Below, piece after piece: positions 9,425-21,239 of a stretch of 64,000 nucleotides of DNA. The translations under genes and the position numbers were made by a program. Origin of the DNA: Veronia pacifica. GTDB lineage: Bacteria > Pseudomonadota > Gammaproteobacteria > Enterobacterales > Vibrionaceae. The notes beneath the pieces are model-generated. The model saw nothing but the letters and a program-made list of their open reading frames with translations, was not told where the DNA came from and ran no database searches. The stretch lies in the NCBI RefSeq assembly GCF_001707825.1, contig NZ_LYBM01000014.1:1-64000 (forward strand). Reading direction: 5' to 3'. How positions within the stretch are numbered: position 1 is the first letter of the stretch; each line of letters opens with the position of its first letter.

Positions 9425-10618
9425 ATGACTGATGCAATTCGTCAGTTCATGAAAGTGGAATCTGCAGCAGGCATTGTTCTCATTGTTGCAGCTCTACTTG
9501 CCATGTTGGTCGCTAACTCTCCATTTGAACCTATTTATGAGGCAACACTTCATCATTACATTCTAGGTCTGTCTATCGAGCACTGGATCAGTGACTTCCT
9601 GATGGCAATTTTCTTTTTACTCATTGGTCTTGAGGTGAAACGTGAACTCATTGAGGGGGCACTTAATACCCAAGAGAAAGCCATTTTTCCAGCCATCGCA
9701 GCGATTGGAGGAATGCTGGCACCGGCGCTGATTTACCTTTTATTCAACTTTGATAACCCAGTTACTGTGAGCGGATGGGCGATACCCGCTGCGACAGATA
9801 TTGCTTTTGCACTTGGTGTGATGGCTCTTCTCGGTAATCGCGTACCACTGGCACTGAAAGTTTTCTTACTGGCACTGGCAATCATTGATGACCTCGGTGT
9901 GATTATCATCATTGCTTTGTTTTACAGCAGTGAACTGGCAGTGGTATCGCTTTCAATTGCATTTGCAGCTACCGCCGTATTATTCCTACTGAATTACTTT
10001 AATGTCAGGTCTATACGCTGGTATTTGTTGGTTGGTGCTGTTCTGTGGGTTAGCGTTTATCAGTCAGGTGTTCATGCCACATTGGCGGGTGTTGTTCTCG
10101 GCTTCACTATCCCACTCAGAGGAAAGAATGAAGAGGATAAATCACCACTTAAAACACTTGAGCACAAGCTGCACCCTTACAGTTCGTTTCTTATCCTGCC
10201 GTTATTTGCATTTGCAAGTGCAGGTGTGTCACTTGAAGGGGTAACCTTGTCAAGCCTGACTCATGCATTGCCTCTGGGGATTGCTCTAGGTCTGCTCGTG
10301 GGTAAACCACTCGGCATTTTCGTCTTTAGCTGGGTGGCAGTGAAAACGGGTATAGCGCAGTTGCCTGAAAGGGTAACCTTCAAGCAAATTTTTGCGGTAT
10401 CAATATTGTGTGGCATTGGTTTCACCATGTCGATGTTTATTTCAGCACTCGCATTCGTTGGTGTTGAGGACAGTTACATTACCTTGTCTCGTCTAGGGAT
10501 TTTGATTGGTTCAACGGTATCAGCTGTGATTGGCTACCTGATGTTGCGTCAAGTTTTGCCAGATGAGGCGGAAGTTTTGGCGCAAAATGATGAAAAAGAT
10601 GCGGGTACAGACTACTAG
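9425..10618 (+). CDS. nhaA: Na+/H+ antiporter NhaA
   Basis: 397-residue inner-membrane antiporter that extrudes Na+ (and Li+) in exchange for two H+. The paired aspartates of the ion site are seen in [18 protein letters not shown], with the conserved [11 protein letters not shown] helix before them. An in-frame ATG lies 11 codons upstream, but GAGGGA precedes the ATG at 9425, which gives the usual N-terminus [16 protein letters not shown]. The acidic C-terminal tail is longer than in E. coli. Followed by its likely activator nhaR. Confidence 0.96.
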   Translation: MTDAIRQFMKVESAAGIVLIVAALLAMLVANSPFEPIYEATLHHYILGLSIEHWISDFLMAIFFLLIGLEVKRELIEGALNTQEKAIFPAIAAIGGMLAPALIYLLFNFDNPVTVSGWAIPAATDIAFALGVMALLGNRVPLALKVFLLALAIIDDLGVIIIIALFYSSELAVVSLSIAFAATAVLFLLNYFNVRSIRWYLLVGAVLWVSVYQSGVHATLAGVVLGFTIPLRGKNEEDKSPLKTLEHKLHPYSSFLILPLFAFASAGVSLEGVTLSSLTHALPLGIALGLLVGKPLGIFVFSWVAVKTGIAQLPERVTFKQIFAVSILCGIGFTMSMFISALAFVGVEDSYITLSRLGILIGSTVSAVIGYLMLRQVLPDEAEVLAQNDEKDAGTDY

Positions 10619-10671
10619 CGGTTCAACGTAACTCCCTAATATGAAAACAGGCACATTCTGTTGCAGCTCAA

Positions 10672-10703
10672 AATGGCACAGCGTAAGCTGTGCCATTGTC
10701 TTT
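10672..10703 (+). terminator. Terminator of nhaA
   Basis: Perfect 11-bp stem AATGGCACAGC/GCTGTGCCATT with GTAA loop, then GTCTTT. It sits 15 bp before nhaR, so nhaR may be transcribed by read-through or from its own promoter. Confidence 0.75.
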
Positions 10704-10717
10704 AAGTAAGGCGGAAT

Positions 10718-11611
10718 ATGTCTCATCTGAATTATAACCATCTCTACTATTTCTGGATGGTGTGTAAGCAGGGTTCTATCACTAAAGCGGCTGACGCGTT
10801 ATTTTTGACGCCACAAACCGTGACTGGGCAGATACGGACTCTGGAACAAAGGCTAAAAGGAAGACTGACAAAAAGAAACGGCCGCTATGTCGAACCGACA
10901 GAGCTCGGTCAACTGGTCTACAAGTATGCAGATCGTATGTTTGGCTTAAGTTATGAGATGATGGATATCGTCAACTACAGCCAAAGGGAAAATTTGCTAT
11001 TTGAGGTCGGGGTAGCCGATGCGTTGTCAAAAGAACTGGTGAGTGCCATCTTGCTTCAGGCGTCTTCAGGTAAAGACGGTTTACACTTTCGGTGCTTCGA
11101 GTCGACTCATGAACTTCTGCTCGACAGCTTAAGACAACACAAGTTAGATATGATTCTGTCTGATTGTCCCGTGAGTGCATCGCAGAGCGACAGCTTGTTC
11201 AGCGTCAAACTTGGAGAGAGCACGATGAGTTTTTTTTGTTCTCAGGCAGTTTCAGGGCTGAAATTTCCCGACTGTCTGGAACGGAAGAAATTGCTCATTC
11301 CGGGTAGTAGAACAGCGATGGGAAGCAAGGTGAAGCAGTGGTTTGATACGCAAGGAATTACGCCTGATATACTGGGCGAATTCGACGATGCGGCGTTAAT
11401 GAAAGCGTTTGGCGTTAACAGTGATGCAATTTTTCTCGCTCCAAGTTCTTACCTCAATCGTATGAATTTTCCCGTCATACATGAAGTGGCAAGAGTGGAA
11501 GAGTTAAAAGAAGAGTATTTCGTTATTTTTGCTGAACGTATGATAAGACACCCAGCGGTGACAAGGATTTGTGAGGTTGATTTAGCCGATCTTTTCCATG
11601 ACACACGCTGA
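10718..11611 (+). CDS. nhaR: LysR-type activator of nhaA, NhaR
   Basis: 297-residue LysR-type regulator (E. coli NhaR 301). The N-terminal winged helix-turn-helix starts at [19 protein letters not shown] and runs to about residue 65, followed by a co-inducer domain. In E. coli NhaR activates nhaA in response to Na+. The adjacent antiporter makes the same role likely here. The ATG follows GGCGGAAT. Confidence 0.93.
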   Translation: MSHLNYNHLYYFWMVCKQGSITKAADALFLTPQTVTGQIRTLEQRLKGRLTKRNGRYVEPTELGQLVYKYADRMFGLSYEMMDIVNYSQRENLLFEVGVADALSKELVSAILLQASSGKDGLHFRCFESTHELLLDSLRQHKLDMILSDCPVSASQSDSLFSVKLGESTMSFFCSQAVSGLKFPDCLERKKLLIPGSRTAMGSKVKQWFDTQGITPDILGEFDDAALMKAFGVNSDAIFLAPSSYLNRMNFPVIHEVARVEELKEEYFVIFAERMIRHPAVTRICEVDLADLFHDTR

Positions 11612-11655
11612 GCTATTAAAAATATAAGTCACAGTTTTCTTTTTTTGTTACTGGT

Positions 11656-11668
11656 ATTCCAGTGGAAT
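11656..11668. promoter_or_regulatory. Palindrome upstream of hlyU-like gene
   Basis: ATTCCA-G-TGGAAT, a perfect 13-bp palindrome 22 bp before the start codon. It is a plausible autoregulatory operator for a dimeric ArsR-family protein; this is inference. Confidence 0.3.
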
Positions 11669-11690
11669 TACATCGCTTGAGTGGATCAAA

Positions 11691-11981
11691 ATGGAATTAA
11701 AAAAAATGCAGGAAAACAGCCCGAAAGCAGTCACGCTGCTCAAGGCTATGGCGAATGAAAGACGATTAATTATCTTGTGTCATTTGCTTGGAGGAGAAAT
11801 ATCAGTTGGTGTACTCAGTGAGAAGCTCGGACTTAGTCAATCCGCGTTGTCACAACACCTTGCCTGGCTGCGAAGAGATGAACTCGTTTCTACCCGTAAA
11901 GAGGCACAGACTGTTTACTACTCACTTAAAAGTGTTGAAGTGAAAGAAATGATTTCTATGCTCTATCAACTATATTGCTAA
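11691..11981 (+). CDS. hlyU: ArsR-family transcriptional regulator, HlyU homologue
   Basis: 96-residue winged-helix protein. The recognition helix region reads LGLSQSALSQHLAWLRRD, and the whole protein follows V. cholerae HlyU closely. HlyU derepresses hemolysin and RTX toxin genes in Vibrio by displacing H-NS. Cys30 and Cys96 are present at the places of the two cysteines reported as redox-responsive in Vibrio HlyU. No metal-binding CxC motif of ArsR sensors is seen. Same position (nhaR-hlyU-rpsT) as in V. cholerae. Targets in this organism cannot be told from the window. Confidence 0.9.
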   Translation: MELKKMQENSPKAVTLLKAMANERRLIILCHLLGGEISVGVLSEKLGLSQSALSQHLAWLRRDELVSTRKEAQTVYYSLKSVEVKEMISMLYQLYC

Positions 11982-12011
11982 TAACAATGTGACAGTTGGC
12001 GTTACAGATAT

Positions 12012-12038
12012 AAAAAAACCGGCGAAAGCCGTTTTTTT
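12012..12038. terminator. Bidirectional terminator between hlyU and rpsT
   Basis: CGGC-GAAA-GCCG hairpin flanked by seven A and seven T. It serves two convergent genes. Confidence 0.85.
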
Positions 12039-12057
12039 GACTGAAAATCAAAAACTC

Positions 12058-12318
12058 TTACAGAGCTTTGATTTGTGCAGCGAAGTTTGCTTTATGACGA
12101 GCAGCCTTGTTCTTGTGGATCAGGCCCTTAGTAGCCATGCGATCCAGAACTGGTTGTACTTCGCCAAATGCTTTGGTTGCTGCTTCTTTATCGCCAGCAG
12201 AGATTGCTGCGATAGTTTTTTTCATGTAAGTGCGCATCATTGAGCGACGGCTTGCATTGTGCTGGCGACGCTTCTCAGATTGGATTGCACGCTTCTTAGC
12301 AGATTTGATATTCGCCAA
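12058..12318 (-). CDS. rpsT: 30S ribosomal protein S20
   Basis: 86-residue S20 (E. coli 87), a primary 16S rRNA binder. The first codon is TTG, giving (M)[18 protein letters not shown] as in other S20 proteins, with GGGAG 8 bases upstream. An in-frame ATG five codons earlier would add an unsupported GVRPL. E. coli rpsT also starts with UUG, where the weak start is part of S20 autoregulation, so the same control is likely here. Confidence 0.97.
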   Translation of the reverse strand: MANIKSAKKRAIQSEKRRQHNASRRSMMRTYMKKTIAAISAGDKEAATKAFGEVQPVLDRMATKGLIHKNKAARHKANFAAQIKAL

Positions 12319-12365
12319 GGGTCTAACTCCCAAATCTTGTATTCGGTGACAATTTAAGGCCGAGG

Positions 12366-12394
12366 AATATGCCTCTTTTTACCCAAGTTGTCAA
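12366..12394 (-). promoter_or_regulatory. Promoter of rpsT
   Basis: On the minus strand TTGACA, a 17-base spacer, then CATATT, ending about 48 bp before the TTG start. The rest of the 306-bp rpsT-murJ intergenic region shows no further gene. Confidence 0.7.
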
Positions 12395-12624
12395 TTCATT
12401 TGTGCAAATATCCGCCGCACCAAGTCGAACTGATGTCGATGGTTGGCGTAAGGCGGTCATCGCGGTTAATATGGCGACGGATTCTAACAGCATTCTCGAA
12501 ATGAAGTAAGCCTTTTGTTCGATAATTAGCTGCTGTAGCTTGCTGGAACAACAGGTGATGTGCTGTTAAGTACGCGCTGTCGCTCAGCACAATAACAATA
12601 ACGACATCAGTAAGGGGAAACCGC

Positions 12625-14184
12625 GTGTCAAAGCGACTTTTGCGCTCAGGCTTGATTGTAAGCACCATGACCATGATATCCCGGGTGATGGGATTAGTGA
12701 GAGATGTGGTCATTGCTAACCTCCTTGGGGCTGGTGGTGCAGCTGATGCCTTTTTTCTGGCAAATAAAATACCAAACTTTTTGCGACGCCTGTTTGCTGA
12801 GGGAGCCTTTTCTCAGGCTTTTGTCCCGGTCATCGCTGAATATGAAGCCAGTGGTGACAGAGATAAGACGCGTGAGTTCATTGCCTATGCATCCGGAACG
12901 CTTGGCCTCTTAGTCTCCATTGTGACCTTGATAGGGATTGTTGCATCTCCTGTGATCATGGCCTTGTTTGCGGCTGGTTGGTTTACTGACTGGTTAAATC
13001 AAGGGCCAGACGGCAGTAAATACGAGATGGCGAGTTTCCTATTGAAGATTACTTTCCCGTATTTATGGTTTATTACCTTTGTTGCGTTAGCAGGTTCAGT
13101 TCTCAATACGATTGGAAAATTTGCCGTTTCCTCGTTTACGCCTGTTTTTTTGAATATCGCAATGATCATGGCCGCCATCTTTCTGTCACCAGTTCTCGAC
13201 AGACCGGAAGTGGGGCTGGCAATTGGTGTATTTTTGGGTGGCCTGACGCAGTTTCTGTTTCAAATTCCCTTTTTATATCGTGAAGGCATGCTGGTTCGGC
13301 CTCGATGGGGTTGGTCTCACCCGGGCGTCGTAAAGGTTCGTACTTTAATGATACCGGCCCTTTTCGGTGTTTCTGTCAGTCAGATCAATCTACTTTTTGA
13401 TACCTTTATCGCGAGCTTTCTTGGTGACAGTGCAGTGAGTTGGCTGTATTACTCTGATCGCTTGCTCGAATTTCCATTGGGATTGTTCGGGATCGCGATA
13501 GCAACTGTCATACTACCCGCCTTGTCCAAAAAACATGTTGAGCAAACGCAGGAACAGTTCTCAGCAACACTTGATTGGGGCGTCAGGATGGTAATGTTAC
13601 TCGGCATACCTGCGATGGCAGGTATGGTGTTGCTCGCTAAGCCTATGTTGATGGTCCTTTTCATGCGTGGTGAGTTTACAGCTGCTGATGTACAAGCTGC
13701 ATCGCTATCGCTGATGGCATACGCGTCTGGTCTTCTAAGTTTCATGTTGGTCAAGGTGCTGGCACCAGGATATTACGCTCGCCAAGATACCAAGACACCG
13801 GTCAAGATAGGCATTATTGCCATGGTGGCAAATATGGGATTTAACATCATATTTGCTTACCTTTATGGTTATATCGGACTGGCTATCGCCACTGCTTTAT
13901 CTGCGTTACTTAATGCATCATTACTATACCGGGGATTGCACCGCGGGGGGATTTACCGCATAAAACGTGCTACCGTCCTATTTATTGTCAGACTGCTGGT
14001 GGCAGTGACGTGCATGGTAGCCATGGTAATGTGGCTAAATATTGATTTTGATGCTTGGGTCGCGTCTTCACTGGCTAAACGCGCTCTTGATCTGACTCTA
14101 TTAATTGTCGCAGGTGCTGCAACGTATGCGGTAGCTCTGGGACTTACGGGGTTGCGCCCCCGCCACCTGAAAGCTGGCAGCTAA
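12625..14184 (+). CDS. murJ: Lipid II flippase MurJ
   Basis: 519-residue integral inner-membrane protein of the MOP superfamily with about 14 membrane segments. It flips lipid II across the inner membrane for peptidoglycan synthesis (older name MviN). N-terminal landmarks include STMTMISRVMGLVRDVVIA and the FVPVIAEYE segment. The start is GTG with AAGGGGAAA upstream. The gene sits between rpsT and ribF as in other vibrios, whereas in E. coli murJ lies elsewhere. Confidence 0.95.
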   Translation: MSKRLLRSGLIVSTMTMISRVMGLVRDVVIANLLGAGGAADAFFLANKIPNFLRRLFAEGAFSQAFVPVIAEYEASGDRDKTREFIAYASGTLGLLVSIVTLIGIVASPVIMALFAAGWFTDWLNQGPDGSKYEMASFLLKITFPYLWFITFVALAGSVLNTIGKFAVSSFTPVFLNIAMIMAAIFLSPVLDRPEVGLAIGVFLGGLTQFLFQIPFLYREGMLVRPRWGWSHPGVVKVRTLMIPALFGVSVSQINLLFDTFIASFLGDSAVSWLYYSDRLLEFPLGLFGIAIATVILPALSKKHVEQTQEQFSATLDWGVRMVMLLGIPAMAGMVLLAKPMLMVLFMRGEFTAADVQAASLSLMAYASGLLSFMLVKVLAPGYYARQDTKTPVKIGIIAMVANMGFNIIFAYLYGYIGLAIATALSALLNASLLYRGLHRGGIYRIKRATVLFIVRLLVAVTCMVAMVMWLNIDFDAWVASSLAKRALDLTLLIVAGAATYAVALGLTGLRPRHLKAGS

Positions 14185-14260
14185 AAATGACAGATATAGA
14201 GTGATTGTTCTGACTAGTATATAATCCGGCAGTTTTTTAAGGGGAAACCGTTCTATAGCT

Positions 14261-15220
14261 ATGGAATTAATTCGGGGTATTCATAACATCCGAGATGCGC
14301 ACCATGGGTGTGTCCTGACGATAGGGAATTTTGACGGCGTTCACTTAGGCCATCAGGCGGTGTTGTCCAAAGTCATTGAAAAAGCGAGAGAGTTGGGCTT
14401 ACCCCCTACAGTGATGCTCTTTGAGCCTCAGCCTCAGGAGCTTTTTGCAGGCAAAAATGCACCAGCGCGTCTTACCCGTCTGAGAGACAAATATAGACAA
14501 ATGGCAGCTTTGGGTGTTGAACGCTTACTGGTCGTCAATTTCAGTAATAAATTTGCTGCAATGACGCCTGAGGACTTTGTTCATCGCTTGTTGGTTGAAC
14601 AATTGGGTGTTAAGTTTCTGGTGGTTGGTGATGATTTCCGCTTTGGCGCAAAGCGCAAAGGCGATTTTGCCTACCTTGAGCAGGAATCTGAACGTATCGG
14701 CTTTGATGTCGTCAGCACTCATAGCTTTTGTGTCTCTGAGCAAAGGGTAAGCAGTACAGCCATTCGTCAGGTATTGGCGGGCGGTGAGCAGCAGAAAGCC
14801 GCAGCGATGTTGGGCAGACCCTACAGTGTCAGCGGCCGTATATCCCATGGTAAAAAGCTCGGACGCACACTCGGTTTCCCTACCGCTAACGTGCCCCTCA
14901 AACGCATGGTATCCCCAGTATCTGGTGTCTACGTGGTCAAAGTGGCCGGTATTGAACCGGATAGCCTTGTCGGTGGTGTAGCCAATGTGGGTACACGTCC
15001 AACCGTGAATGGCGTGAGGCAGCAACTGGAAGTACATCTTTTCGATGTAGAGGGTGACTTATACGGTCGCCATATCGAAGTGCAGTTACTTGAAAAGCTG
15101 CGCGAAGAGAAGAAATTTGGCTCGCTGGACGAGCTAAAGCAACAAATACAACTTGATACCCAGACGGCACGTGACTGGCTGTCTGGTGATGGTAATGTCA
15201 AAAACGTCCATACGGAATAA
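14261..15220 (+). CDS. ribF: Bifunctional riboflavin kinase / FMN adenylyltransferase
   Basis: 319 residues. The N-terminal adenylyltransferase half has the nucleotidyl-transferase motif [11 protein letters not shown] (near 25-35) and SSTAIRQVL. The C-terminal kinase half has the [11 protein letters not shown] motif (near 205-215). It converts riboflavin to FMN and FAD. A TATAAT at 14220-14225 may be its promoter, though no good -35 is seen. ribF ends 7 bp before ileS and begins the ribF-ileS-lspA-fkpB-ispH operon known from E. coli. Confidence 0.96.
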   Translation: MELIRGIHNIRDAHHGCVLTIGNFDGVHLGHQAVLSKVIEKARELGLPPTVMLFEPQPQELFAGKNAPARLTRLRDKYRQMAALGVERLLVVNFSNKFAAMTPEDFVHRLLVEQLGVKFLVVGDDFRFGAKRKGDFAYLEQESERIGFDVVSTHSFCVSEQRVSSTAIRQVLAGGEQQKAAAMLGRPYSVSGRISHGKKLGRTLGFPTANVPLKRMVSPVSGVYVVKVAGIEPDSLVGGVANVGTRPTVNGVRQQLEVHLFDVEGDLYGRHIEVQLLEKLREEKKFGSLDELKQQIQLDTQTARDWLSGDGNVKNVHTE

Positions 15221-15227
15221 ACTATTA

Positions 15228-18068
15228 ATGAGTGACTTTAAAGATACCTTAAACCTGCCGGAAACCGGTTTTCCGATGCGAGGTAATCTTGCTAAGCGTG
15301 AACCAGCAATGCTGAAACGCTGGTATGATGAAGACCTATACGGAGAGATCCGTAAAGCGAAAAAAGGCAAAAAATCTTTCATCCTGCATGACGGCCCTCC
15401 TTATGCAAACGGTGATATTCACATTGGTCACTCTGTAAATAAAATTCTTAAAGACATTATTATCAAGTCAAAAACGCTATCAGATTTTGATGCGCCTTAT
15501 GTTCCGGGATGGGACTGCCACGGCCTGCCAATTGAACTGAAAGTTGAGAAAAAAGTCGGTAAGCCAGGACACAAAATCAGCGCGGGTGATTTCCGTCAGA
15601 AATGTCGTGAATATGCTGCCAAGCAAGTCGAAGGCCAAATGGCTGACTTTAAACGCCTCGGTGTGTTGGGTGCATGGGACAAACCATACCTAACTATGGA
15701 TTTTAAAACCGAAGCCAACATCATTCGTGCATTAGGTAAAATTGCAGATAACGGTCATCTGCACAAAGGTTTTAAGCCTGTTCACTGGTGTACTGACTGT
15801 GGTTCTGCGTTGGCAGAAGCAGAAGTTGAATACTATGACAAAGTATCGCCGTCCATTGATGTCATGTTCCAAGCTGTCGATGAGCAGGCTGTACTCGCCA
15901 AATTCGATTTGTCTGAACTTGGTGAAGGCGATGTCTCTATCGTTATCTGGACCACCACTCCGTGGACACTTCCAGCAAACCGCGCAGTTGCCGTTTCTGA
16001 ATCACTGGAATACGTGTTGGTTCAGGTTGAAGGTGACAAACCTCGTCGTCTGATCGTAGCTGCAGAGTTGGCTAAAGACGTCATGGAACGTGCGGGTATC
16101 GAAAACTATCGCACGCTGGGCGTAACTAAAGGTCAGGCGCTCGAACTTCTGCGTTTCAATCATCCATTCTACTCTTATGATGTACCAGTAATCTTAGGTG
16201 ATCACGTCACGACGGAGTCAGGTACTGGAGTCGTGCATACTGCGCCGGGTCATGGTCAGGAAGACTTTGTTGTTGGTCAACAATACGATCTTGAGGTGGC
16301 GAATCCGGTTGGAAGCAATGGTGTCTACCTACCAGACACTGAATATTTTGCAGGCCAGCATGTTTTTAAAGCCAACGACAATGTAGTCGCCTTGTTGGAA
16401 GAACGAGATGCATTGCTGCACTATCACAAGTATGAGCACAGCTATCCGCATTGCTGGCGTCACAAAACGCCAATCATATTCCGTGCTACGCCTCAATGGT
16501 TCATCTCTATGGACAAGGCAGGTCTCCGTGACAAGGCAATGGAAGAGATCAAATCTGTTCAGTGGATCCCTGAGTGGGGCCAAAACCGTATCGAATCTAT
16601 GGTTGAAGGGCGTCCAGACTGGTGTATTTCCCGCCAGCGTACTTGGGGTGTGCCAATTGCGTTATTCGTTCACAAAGAAACGTCAGAGCTTCACCCCAAG
16701 ACTATCGAGCTGATTGAAAAAGTCGCTCTGAAAGTTGAAGAGAGCGGTATTCAGGCGTGGTGGGATCTTGATTGTCAGGAACTGCTGGGTGCTGATGCTG
16801 CCGAATACGAGAAGGTGCTTGATACGCTGGATGTATGGTTTGACTCTGGTGCAACTCACTCAGCGGTAGTTAACCAACGTGATGAGTTTGGTGGTCAGGA
16901 AGCCGACATGTATCTTGAAGGCTCAGATCAGCATCGCGGCTGGTTCCAGTCTTCGCTGCTGACCTCGGTGGCCATTAAAAATCGTGCGCCATACACTCAA
17001 GTGCTGACTCACGGCTTTACGGTTGATGGTCAGGGCCGCAAGATGTCCAAATCAATTGGTAATGTTGTGTCGCCGCAGGAAGTGATGAACAAGCTGGGTG
17101 GCGACATCCTTCGCCTGTGGGTTGCATCAACGGATTACACTGGCGAAATGACAGTTTCTGATGAAATCCTGAAGCGAAGTGCAGATGCGTACCGTCGTAT
17201 TCGTAACACCGCGCGTTTCCTGCTGGCTAACCTGAACGGTTTCAACCCAGAAACTGACATGGTGGCAGCAGAGGATATGGTGGTTGCTGATCGCTGGGCC
17301 GTGGGTAAAGCAAAAGAAGCGCAGGAAGAAATCCTCAAGGCATTCGATGAATGTAACTTCCACGCCGTTACTCAGCGCCTGATGCAGTTCTGCTCTATCG
17401 AGATGGGCTCGTTCTATCTTGATATCATCAAGGACCGTCAGTACACGGCTAAAGCGGGCAGTCATGCTCACCGCAGCTGTCAGACCGCCTTGTTCCACAT
17501 CGTTGAAGCCTTGGTACGTTGGATGGCACCGATTATGTCATTCACTGCTGATGAGATTTGGAATGAGATGCCCCAAAAGCAGGCGGACAAAACAGCCCGC
17601 AACAAGTTTGTATTTACCGAAGTATGGTATGACGGCTTGTTTGGTCTCGCGGCAGACGAAGTATTGAATGATGCGTTCTGGACTGAATTGTTGTCTGTTC
17701 GTGGCTCGGTCAACAAATTGCTTGAGCAAGCGAGAAGTGAGAAACAAATCGGTAGTTCACTAGAAGCTGAAGTGACGCTTTTTGCTACCCCTGAATTGGC
17801 TGAAAAGCTTCAGGTCATTGGTGATGAACTTCGATTTGTTCTGTTGACATCTAAAGCAGATGTTGTTGCAGCGGAAGAGGCCCCAGAGGGGTCGACGGCT
17901 ACTGAGCTTGCAGGTTTGTTTGTTTCGGTGAAAAAATCTGCTGCTCAGAAGTGCGATCGTTGCTGGCACTATGTTGCGGATGTTGATGAATCTGAGGGTC
18001 ACAAAGGAATCTGTGGCCGTTGTGTCAGTAATATTGATGGAGACGGCGAAACACGCCGATTTGCTTAA
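15228..18068 (+). CDS. ileS: Isoleucyl-tRNA synthetase
   Basis: 946-residue class I synthetase. HIGH is at 65-68 ([12 protein letters not shown]), KMSKS at 605-609, and the CP1 editing domain lies between them ([13 protein letters not shown]). The C-terminal zinc site reads CDRCWHY...CGRC. The open frame extends 25 codons further upstream into ribF, but the family N-terminus [18 protein letters not shown] fixes the ATG at 15228. The stop codon overlaps the lspA start by one base (TAATG), which suggests translational coupling. Confidence 0.97.
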   Translation: MSDFKDTLNLPETGFPMRGNLAKREPAMLKRWYDEDLYGEIRKAKKGKKSFILHDGPPYANGDIHIGHSVNKILKDIIIKSKTLSDFDAPYVPGWDCHGLPIELKVEKKVGKPGHKISAGDFRQKCREYAAKQVEGQMADFKRLGVLGAWDKPYLTMDFKTEANIIRALGKIADNGHLHKGFKPVHWCTDCGSALAEAEVEYYDKVSPSIDVMFQAVDEQAVLAKFDLSELGEGDVSIVIWTTTPWTLPANRAVAVSESLEYVLVQVEGDKPRRLIVAAELAKDVMERAGIENYRTLGVTKGQALELLRFNHPFYSYDVPVILGDHVTTESGTGVVHTAPGHGQEDFVVGQQYDLEVANPVGSNGVYLPDTEYFAGQHVFKANDNVVALLEERDALLHYHKYEHSYPHCWRHKTPIIFRATPQWFISMDKAGLRDKAMEEIKSVQWIPEWGQNRIESMVEGRPDWCISRQRTWGVPIALFVHKETSELHPKTIELIEKVALKVEESGIQAWWDLDCQELLGADAAEYEKVLDTLDVWFDSGATHSAVVNQRDEFGGQEADMYLEGSDQHRGWFQSSLLTSVAIKNRAPYTQVLTHGFTVDGQGRKMSKSIGNVVSPQEVMNKLGGDILRLWVASTDYTGEMTVSDEILKRSADAYRRIRNTARFLLANLNGFNPETDMVAAEDMVVADRWAVGKAKEAQEEILKAFDECNFHAVTQRLMQFCSIEMGSFYLDIIKDRQYTAKAGSHAHRSCQTALFHIVEALVRWMAPIMSFTADEIWNEMPQKQADKTARNKFVFTEVWYDGLFGLAADEVLNDAFWTELLSVRGSVNKLLEQARSEKQIGSSLEAEVTLFATPELAEKLQVIGDELRFVLLTSKADVVAAEEAPEGSTATELAGLFVSVKKSAAQKCDRCWHYVADVDESEGHKGICGRCVSNIDGDGETRRFA

Positions 18069-18580
18069 TGACAAATGTGACGGAACAACCGTCTGGACTG
18101 CGCTGGCTGTGGCTGGCGCTTCTGGTCTTTGTACTCGATATCGGCACCAAACTGTTGGTCATGAATAACATGGAGTACGGCCCGGCGAACCGGATCGAGT
18201 TGCTGCCTTTTTTCAATCTGACCTATGTGCATAACCCGGGAGCAGCGTTTAGCTTCCTGAGTGATGCTGGTGGCTGGCAGCGCTGGTTTTTTAGTGCTAC
18301 GGCGATCATTGTTTCTTGCGTATTGGTTTACTGGATGAGTAAGACACCGGCCAGACAGCGTTTGGTCAACGCTGCTTATGCCTTGATCATCGGTGGCGCA
18401 ATCGGCAATTTATTCGATCGTCTGGTGCATGGCTATGTCATTGACTTTCTCGATTTCTTTTGGGGAACGAATCATTGGCCTGCATTTAATCTGGCAGACA
18501 GTGCCATCCTTATTGGCGCAGGCTTTATTTTGCTGGACAGTTTTCGGTCAGGTAACACTGAATCAAAAGGTTCGAATTGA
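18068..18580 (+). CDS. lspA: Prolipoprotein signal peptidase II
   Basis: 170-residue inner-membrane aspartyl protease with four hydrophobic segments. It removes the signal peptide from prolipoproteins after Lgt has added diacylglycerol. Catalytic aspartates are Asp126 (GYVIDFLDF) and Asp144 (FNLADSAI), 18 residues apart as in E. coli. Its start overlaps the ileS stop. The partner gene lgt is not at its usual place in this window, though substrates such as NlpI are. Confidence 0.96.
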   Translation: MTNVTEQPSGLRWLWLALLVFVLDIGTKLLVMNNMEYGPANRIELLPFFNLTYVHNPGAAFSFLSDAGGWQRWFFSATAIIVSCVLVYWMSKTPARQRLVNAAYALIIGGAIGNLFDRLVHGYVIDFLDFFWGTNHWPAFNLADSAILIGAGFILLDSFRSGNTESKGSN

Positions 18581-18604
18581 GCCCTCAGTAAAAATAAATG
18601 ATTA

Positions 18605-18632
18605 GGCGCTGGCCGTGTTTGCGGTCAGCGCC
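18605..18632 (+). terminator. Hairpin between lspA and fkpB
   Basis: Eleven-pair stem GGCGCTGGCCG/CGGTCAGCGCC with one G.T pair and loop TGTTTG. The tail GTATTTAT is only weakly T-rich, so termination may be partial and fkpB-ispH still reached from upstream. Confidence 0.55.
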
Positions 18633-18760
18633 GTATTTATACTGACGAGTGTAAAAACCCTCAGATATACTGGGACATATCGTCGGTGTTTTGCTGAATA
18701 TAGGGCAGCGTCATTGTTTGCCTTTTACAGCATGGTGAAAATTCATACCAAGGAAGTACA

Positions 18761-19195
18761 ATGATGAGTAAAATTGGCGCGGAAAGTCAGGTGATCATGC
18801 ATTTCTCCATCAAGCTGGCCGATGGTTCTGTCGCTGACAGTACACAGAACACAGGCAAGCCCGCTAAACTGGTGATGGGCGATGGCAGTCTGACAGAAAA
18901 CTTTGAGAAATGTCTGTTTGGTTTAAGTGAAGGTGAGTCGTCAAGTTTTTCTCTAGAACCGGAGGATGCTTTTGGCCAGCCAAACCCTGATAACATTCAT
19001 CACGTCAATAAAACCCAATTTGGTGGTGATATTCCCCTTGAAGAGGGTACTATAGTAGCGTTTGCAGGTCCGGGAGGTCAGGATATCCCCGGTGTGATCA
19101 CCGAAATCATTGGTGATTCAGTAACGGTAGATTTTAACCATCCGCTGGCGGGTCAGCGCGTGGTATTTGAAGTTGAGATCATAAGTGTCGAATAA
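18761..19195 (+). CDS. fkpB: FKBP-type peptidyl-prolyl isomerase, SlpA type
   Basis: 144-residue cytoplasmic FKBP with an inserted IF domain, of the SlpA/FkpB group. It acts as a prolyl isomerase and chaperone. Seen: the FKBP start [15 protein letters not shown], the [11 protein letters not shown] segment, and [17 protein letters not shown] at the C-terminus. AAGGAAG precedes two adjacent ATG codons at 18761 and 18764, and either may be used. It lies between lspA and ispH, as in E. coli. Confidence 0.93.
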   Translation: MMSKIGAESQVIMHFSIKLADGSVADSTQNTGKPAKLVMGDGSLTENFEKCLFGLSEGESSSFSLEPEDAFGQPNPDNIHHVNKTQFGGDIPLEEGTIVAFAGPGGQDIPGVITEIIGDSVTVDFNHPLAGQRVVFEVEIISVE

Positions 19196-19205
19196 AGGCA
19201 GCACG

Positions 19206-20150
19206 ATGAAAATTCTGTTATCCAACCCACGTGGATTCTGTGCCGGCGTAGACCGTGCCATAAGTATTGTAGATAGAGCGCTAGAAATGTATCAGCCTCC
19301 GATCTACGTACGTCACGAAGTGGTCCACAATCGGTTTGTCGTTGAAGGCCTGAAAGCGCGCGGCGCAATCTTCGTTGAAGAGCTTCACGAGGTTCCGGAT
19401 GACAGCATCGTAATATTCTCTGCCCATGGTGTTTCTCAGGCGGTAAGACGTGAAGCGAAAAGCCGAAGCCTCACAGTCTTTGATGCCACTTGCCCGTTGG
19501 TGACAAAAGTCCATATGGAAGTCGCCAGAGCCAGCCGCCGCCATATGGAGGTGGTTCTAATCGGTCATGCGGGTCACCCTGAAGTGGTAGGAACTATGGG
19601 GCAGTATGCCAGTGATGAGGGAGGCATGTACCTTGTCGAAACGCCGGATGATGTACATAAGTTAGAAGTTAAAGATCCGACCAACTTGCACTACGTAAGC
19701 CAGACGACTTTGTCTGTCGATGAAACGGCAGAAGTGATCGGGACACTTCGAGATGTATTCCCTGAGATACAGGGGCCGCGTAAAGACGATATCTGTTACG
19801 CGACCCAAAATCGCCAGGATGCAGTCCGTGATATGGCGGCCAGCTGTGATGTACTTATCGTGGTTGGTTCAAAAAATAGCTCAAATTCAAACCGTCTCCG
19901 AGAGCTCAGTGAAAAGCTGGGTACACCGGGTTATCTGGTTGATAATGCCGATGACGTAAAAGAAGAGTGGTTTGGCGGGGTAAGTTGGGTAGGTGTAACA
20001 GCAGGTGCATCGGCCCCCGAGGAATTAGTTAATCTCATTCTTGATCGTATTAAGGCATATGGTGCGGAGTCTGTAGAGGAACTATCTGGTCGGGAAGAAA
20101 ATATGTTCTTCGAGGTGCCGAAAGAGTTGCAGGTTCGGCAGGTAAGTTAA
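19206..20150 (+). CDS. ispH: 4-hydroxy-3-methylbut-2-enyl diphosphate reductase
   Basis: 314 residues (E. coli 316). Last enzyme of the MEP isoprenoid pathway, giving IPP and DMAPP. The three cysteines of the 4Fe-4S cluster are Cys12 (NPRGFCAG), Cys96 (DATCPLV) and Cys197 ([10 protein letters not shown]), at the same numbers as E. coli. An upstream in-frame ATG at 19185 overlaps fkpB, but the family start [11 protein letters not shown] at 19206 is preferred. Last gene of the ribF operon, with a terminator directly after it. Confidence 0.97.
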   Translation: MKILLSNPRGFCAGVDRAISIVDRALEMYQPPIYVRHEVVHNRFVVEGLKARGAIFVEELHEVPDDSIVIFSAHGVSQAVRREAKSRSLTVFDATCPLVTKVHMEVARASRRHMEVVLIGHAGHPEVVGTMGQYASDEGGMYLVETPDDVHKLEVKDPTNLHYVSQTTLSVDETAEVIGTLRDVFPEIQGPRKDDICYATQNRQDAVRDMAASCDVLIVVGSKNSSNSNRLRELSEKLGTPGYLVDNADDVKEEWFGGVSWVGVTAGASAPEELVNLILDRIKAYGAESVEELSGREENMFFEVPKELQVRQVS

Positions 20151-20155
20151 AAAAG

Positions 20156-20179
20156 AGAAGCCGAAAGGCTTCTTTTTTT
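20156..20179 (+). terminator. Terminator of ispH
   Basis: AGAAGCC-GAAA-GGCTTCT followed by seven T. Confidence 0.9.
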
Positions 20180-20306
20180 ATATCCATTTTATGATGGAAG
20201 CCAAGACCAAGGGTGGATAGCCGAAGGCAATTCATCGACTTCGCGGCGAGTCTACTGTGTTACAGGATATACATTGCTGCCGCTTCGCGTTAGAGTGATA
20301 AATTAG

Positions 20307-21167
<861 letters not shown>

Positions 21168-21179
21168 TGCGTATTTATG

Positions 21180-21207
21180 CGGCGGGATTTATCCCGCCGT
21201 TTTTTTT
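21180..21207 (+). terminator. Terminator of dapB
   Basis: CGGCGGGAT/ATCCCGCCG stem with a TT loop and eight T after it. Confidence 0.9.
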
Positions 21208-21239
21208 GGCTTGCTGTTACATCCTCATATTAGTGAGTG

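Noticed and set aside
11989-12243. 84-codon plus-strand frame over rpsT
   Set aside because: Antisense to a certain ribosomal protein gene and crosses the terminator.
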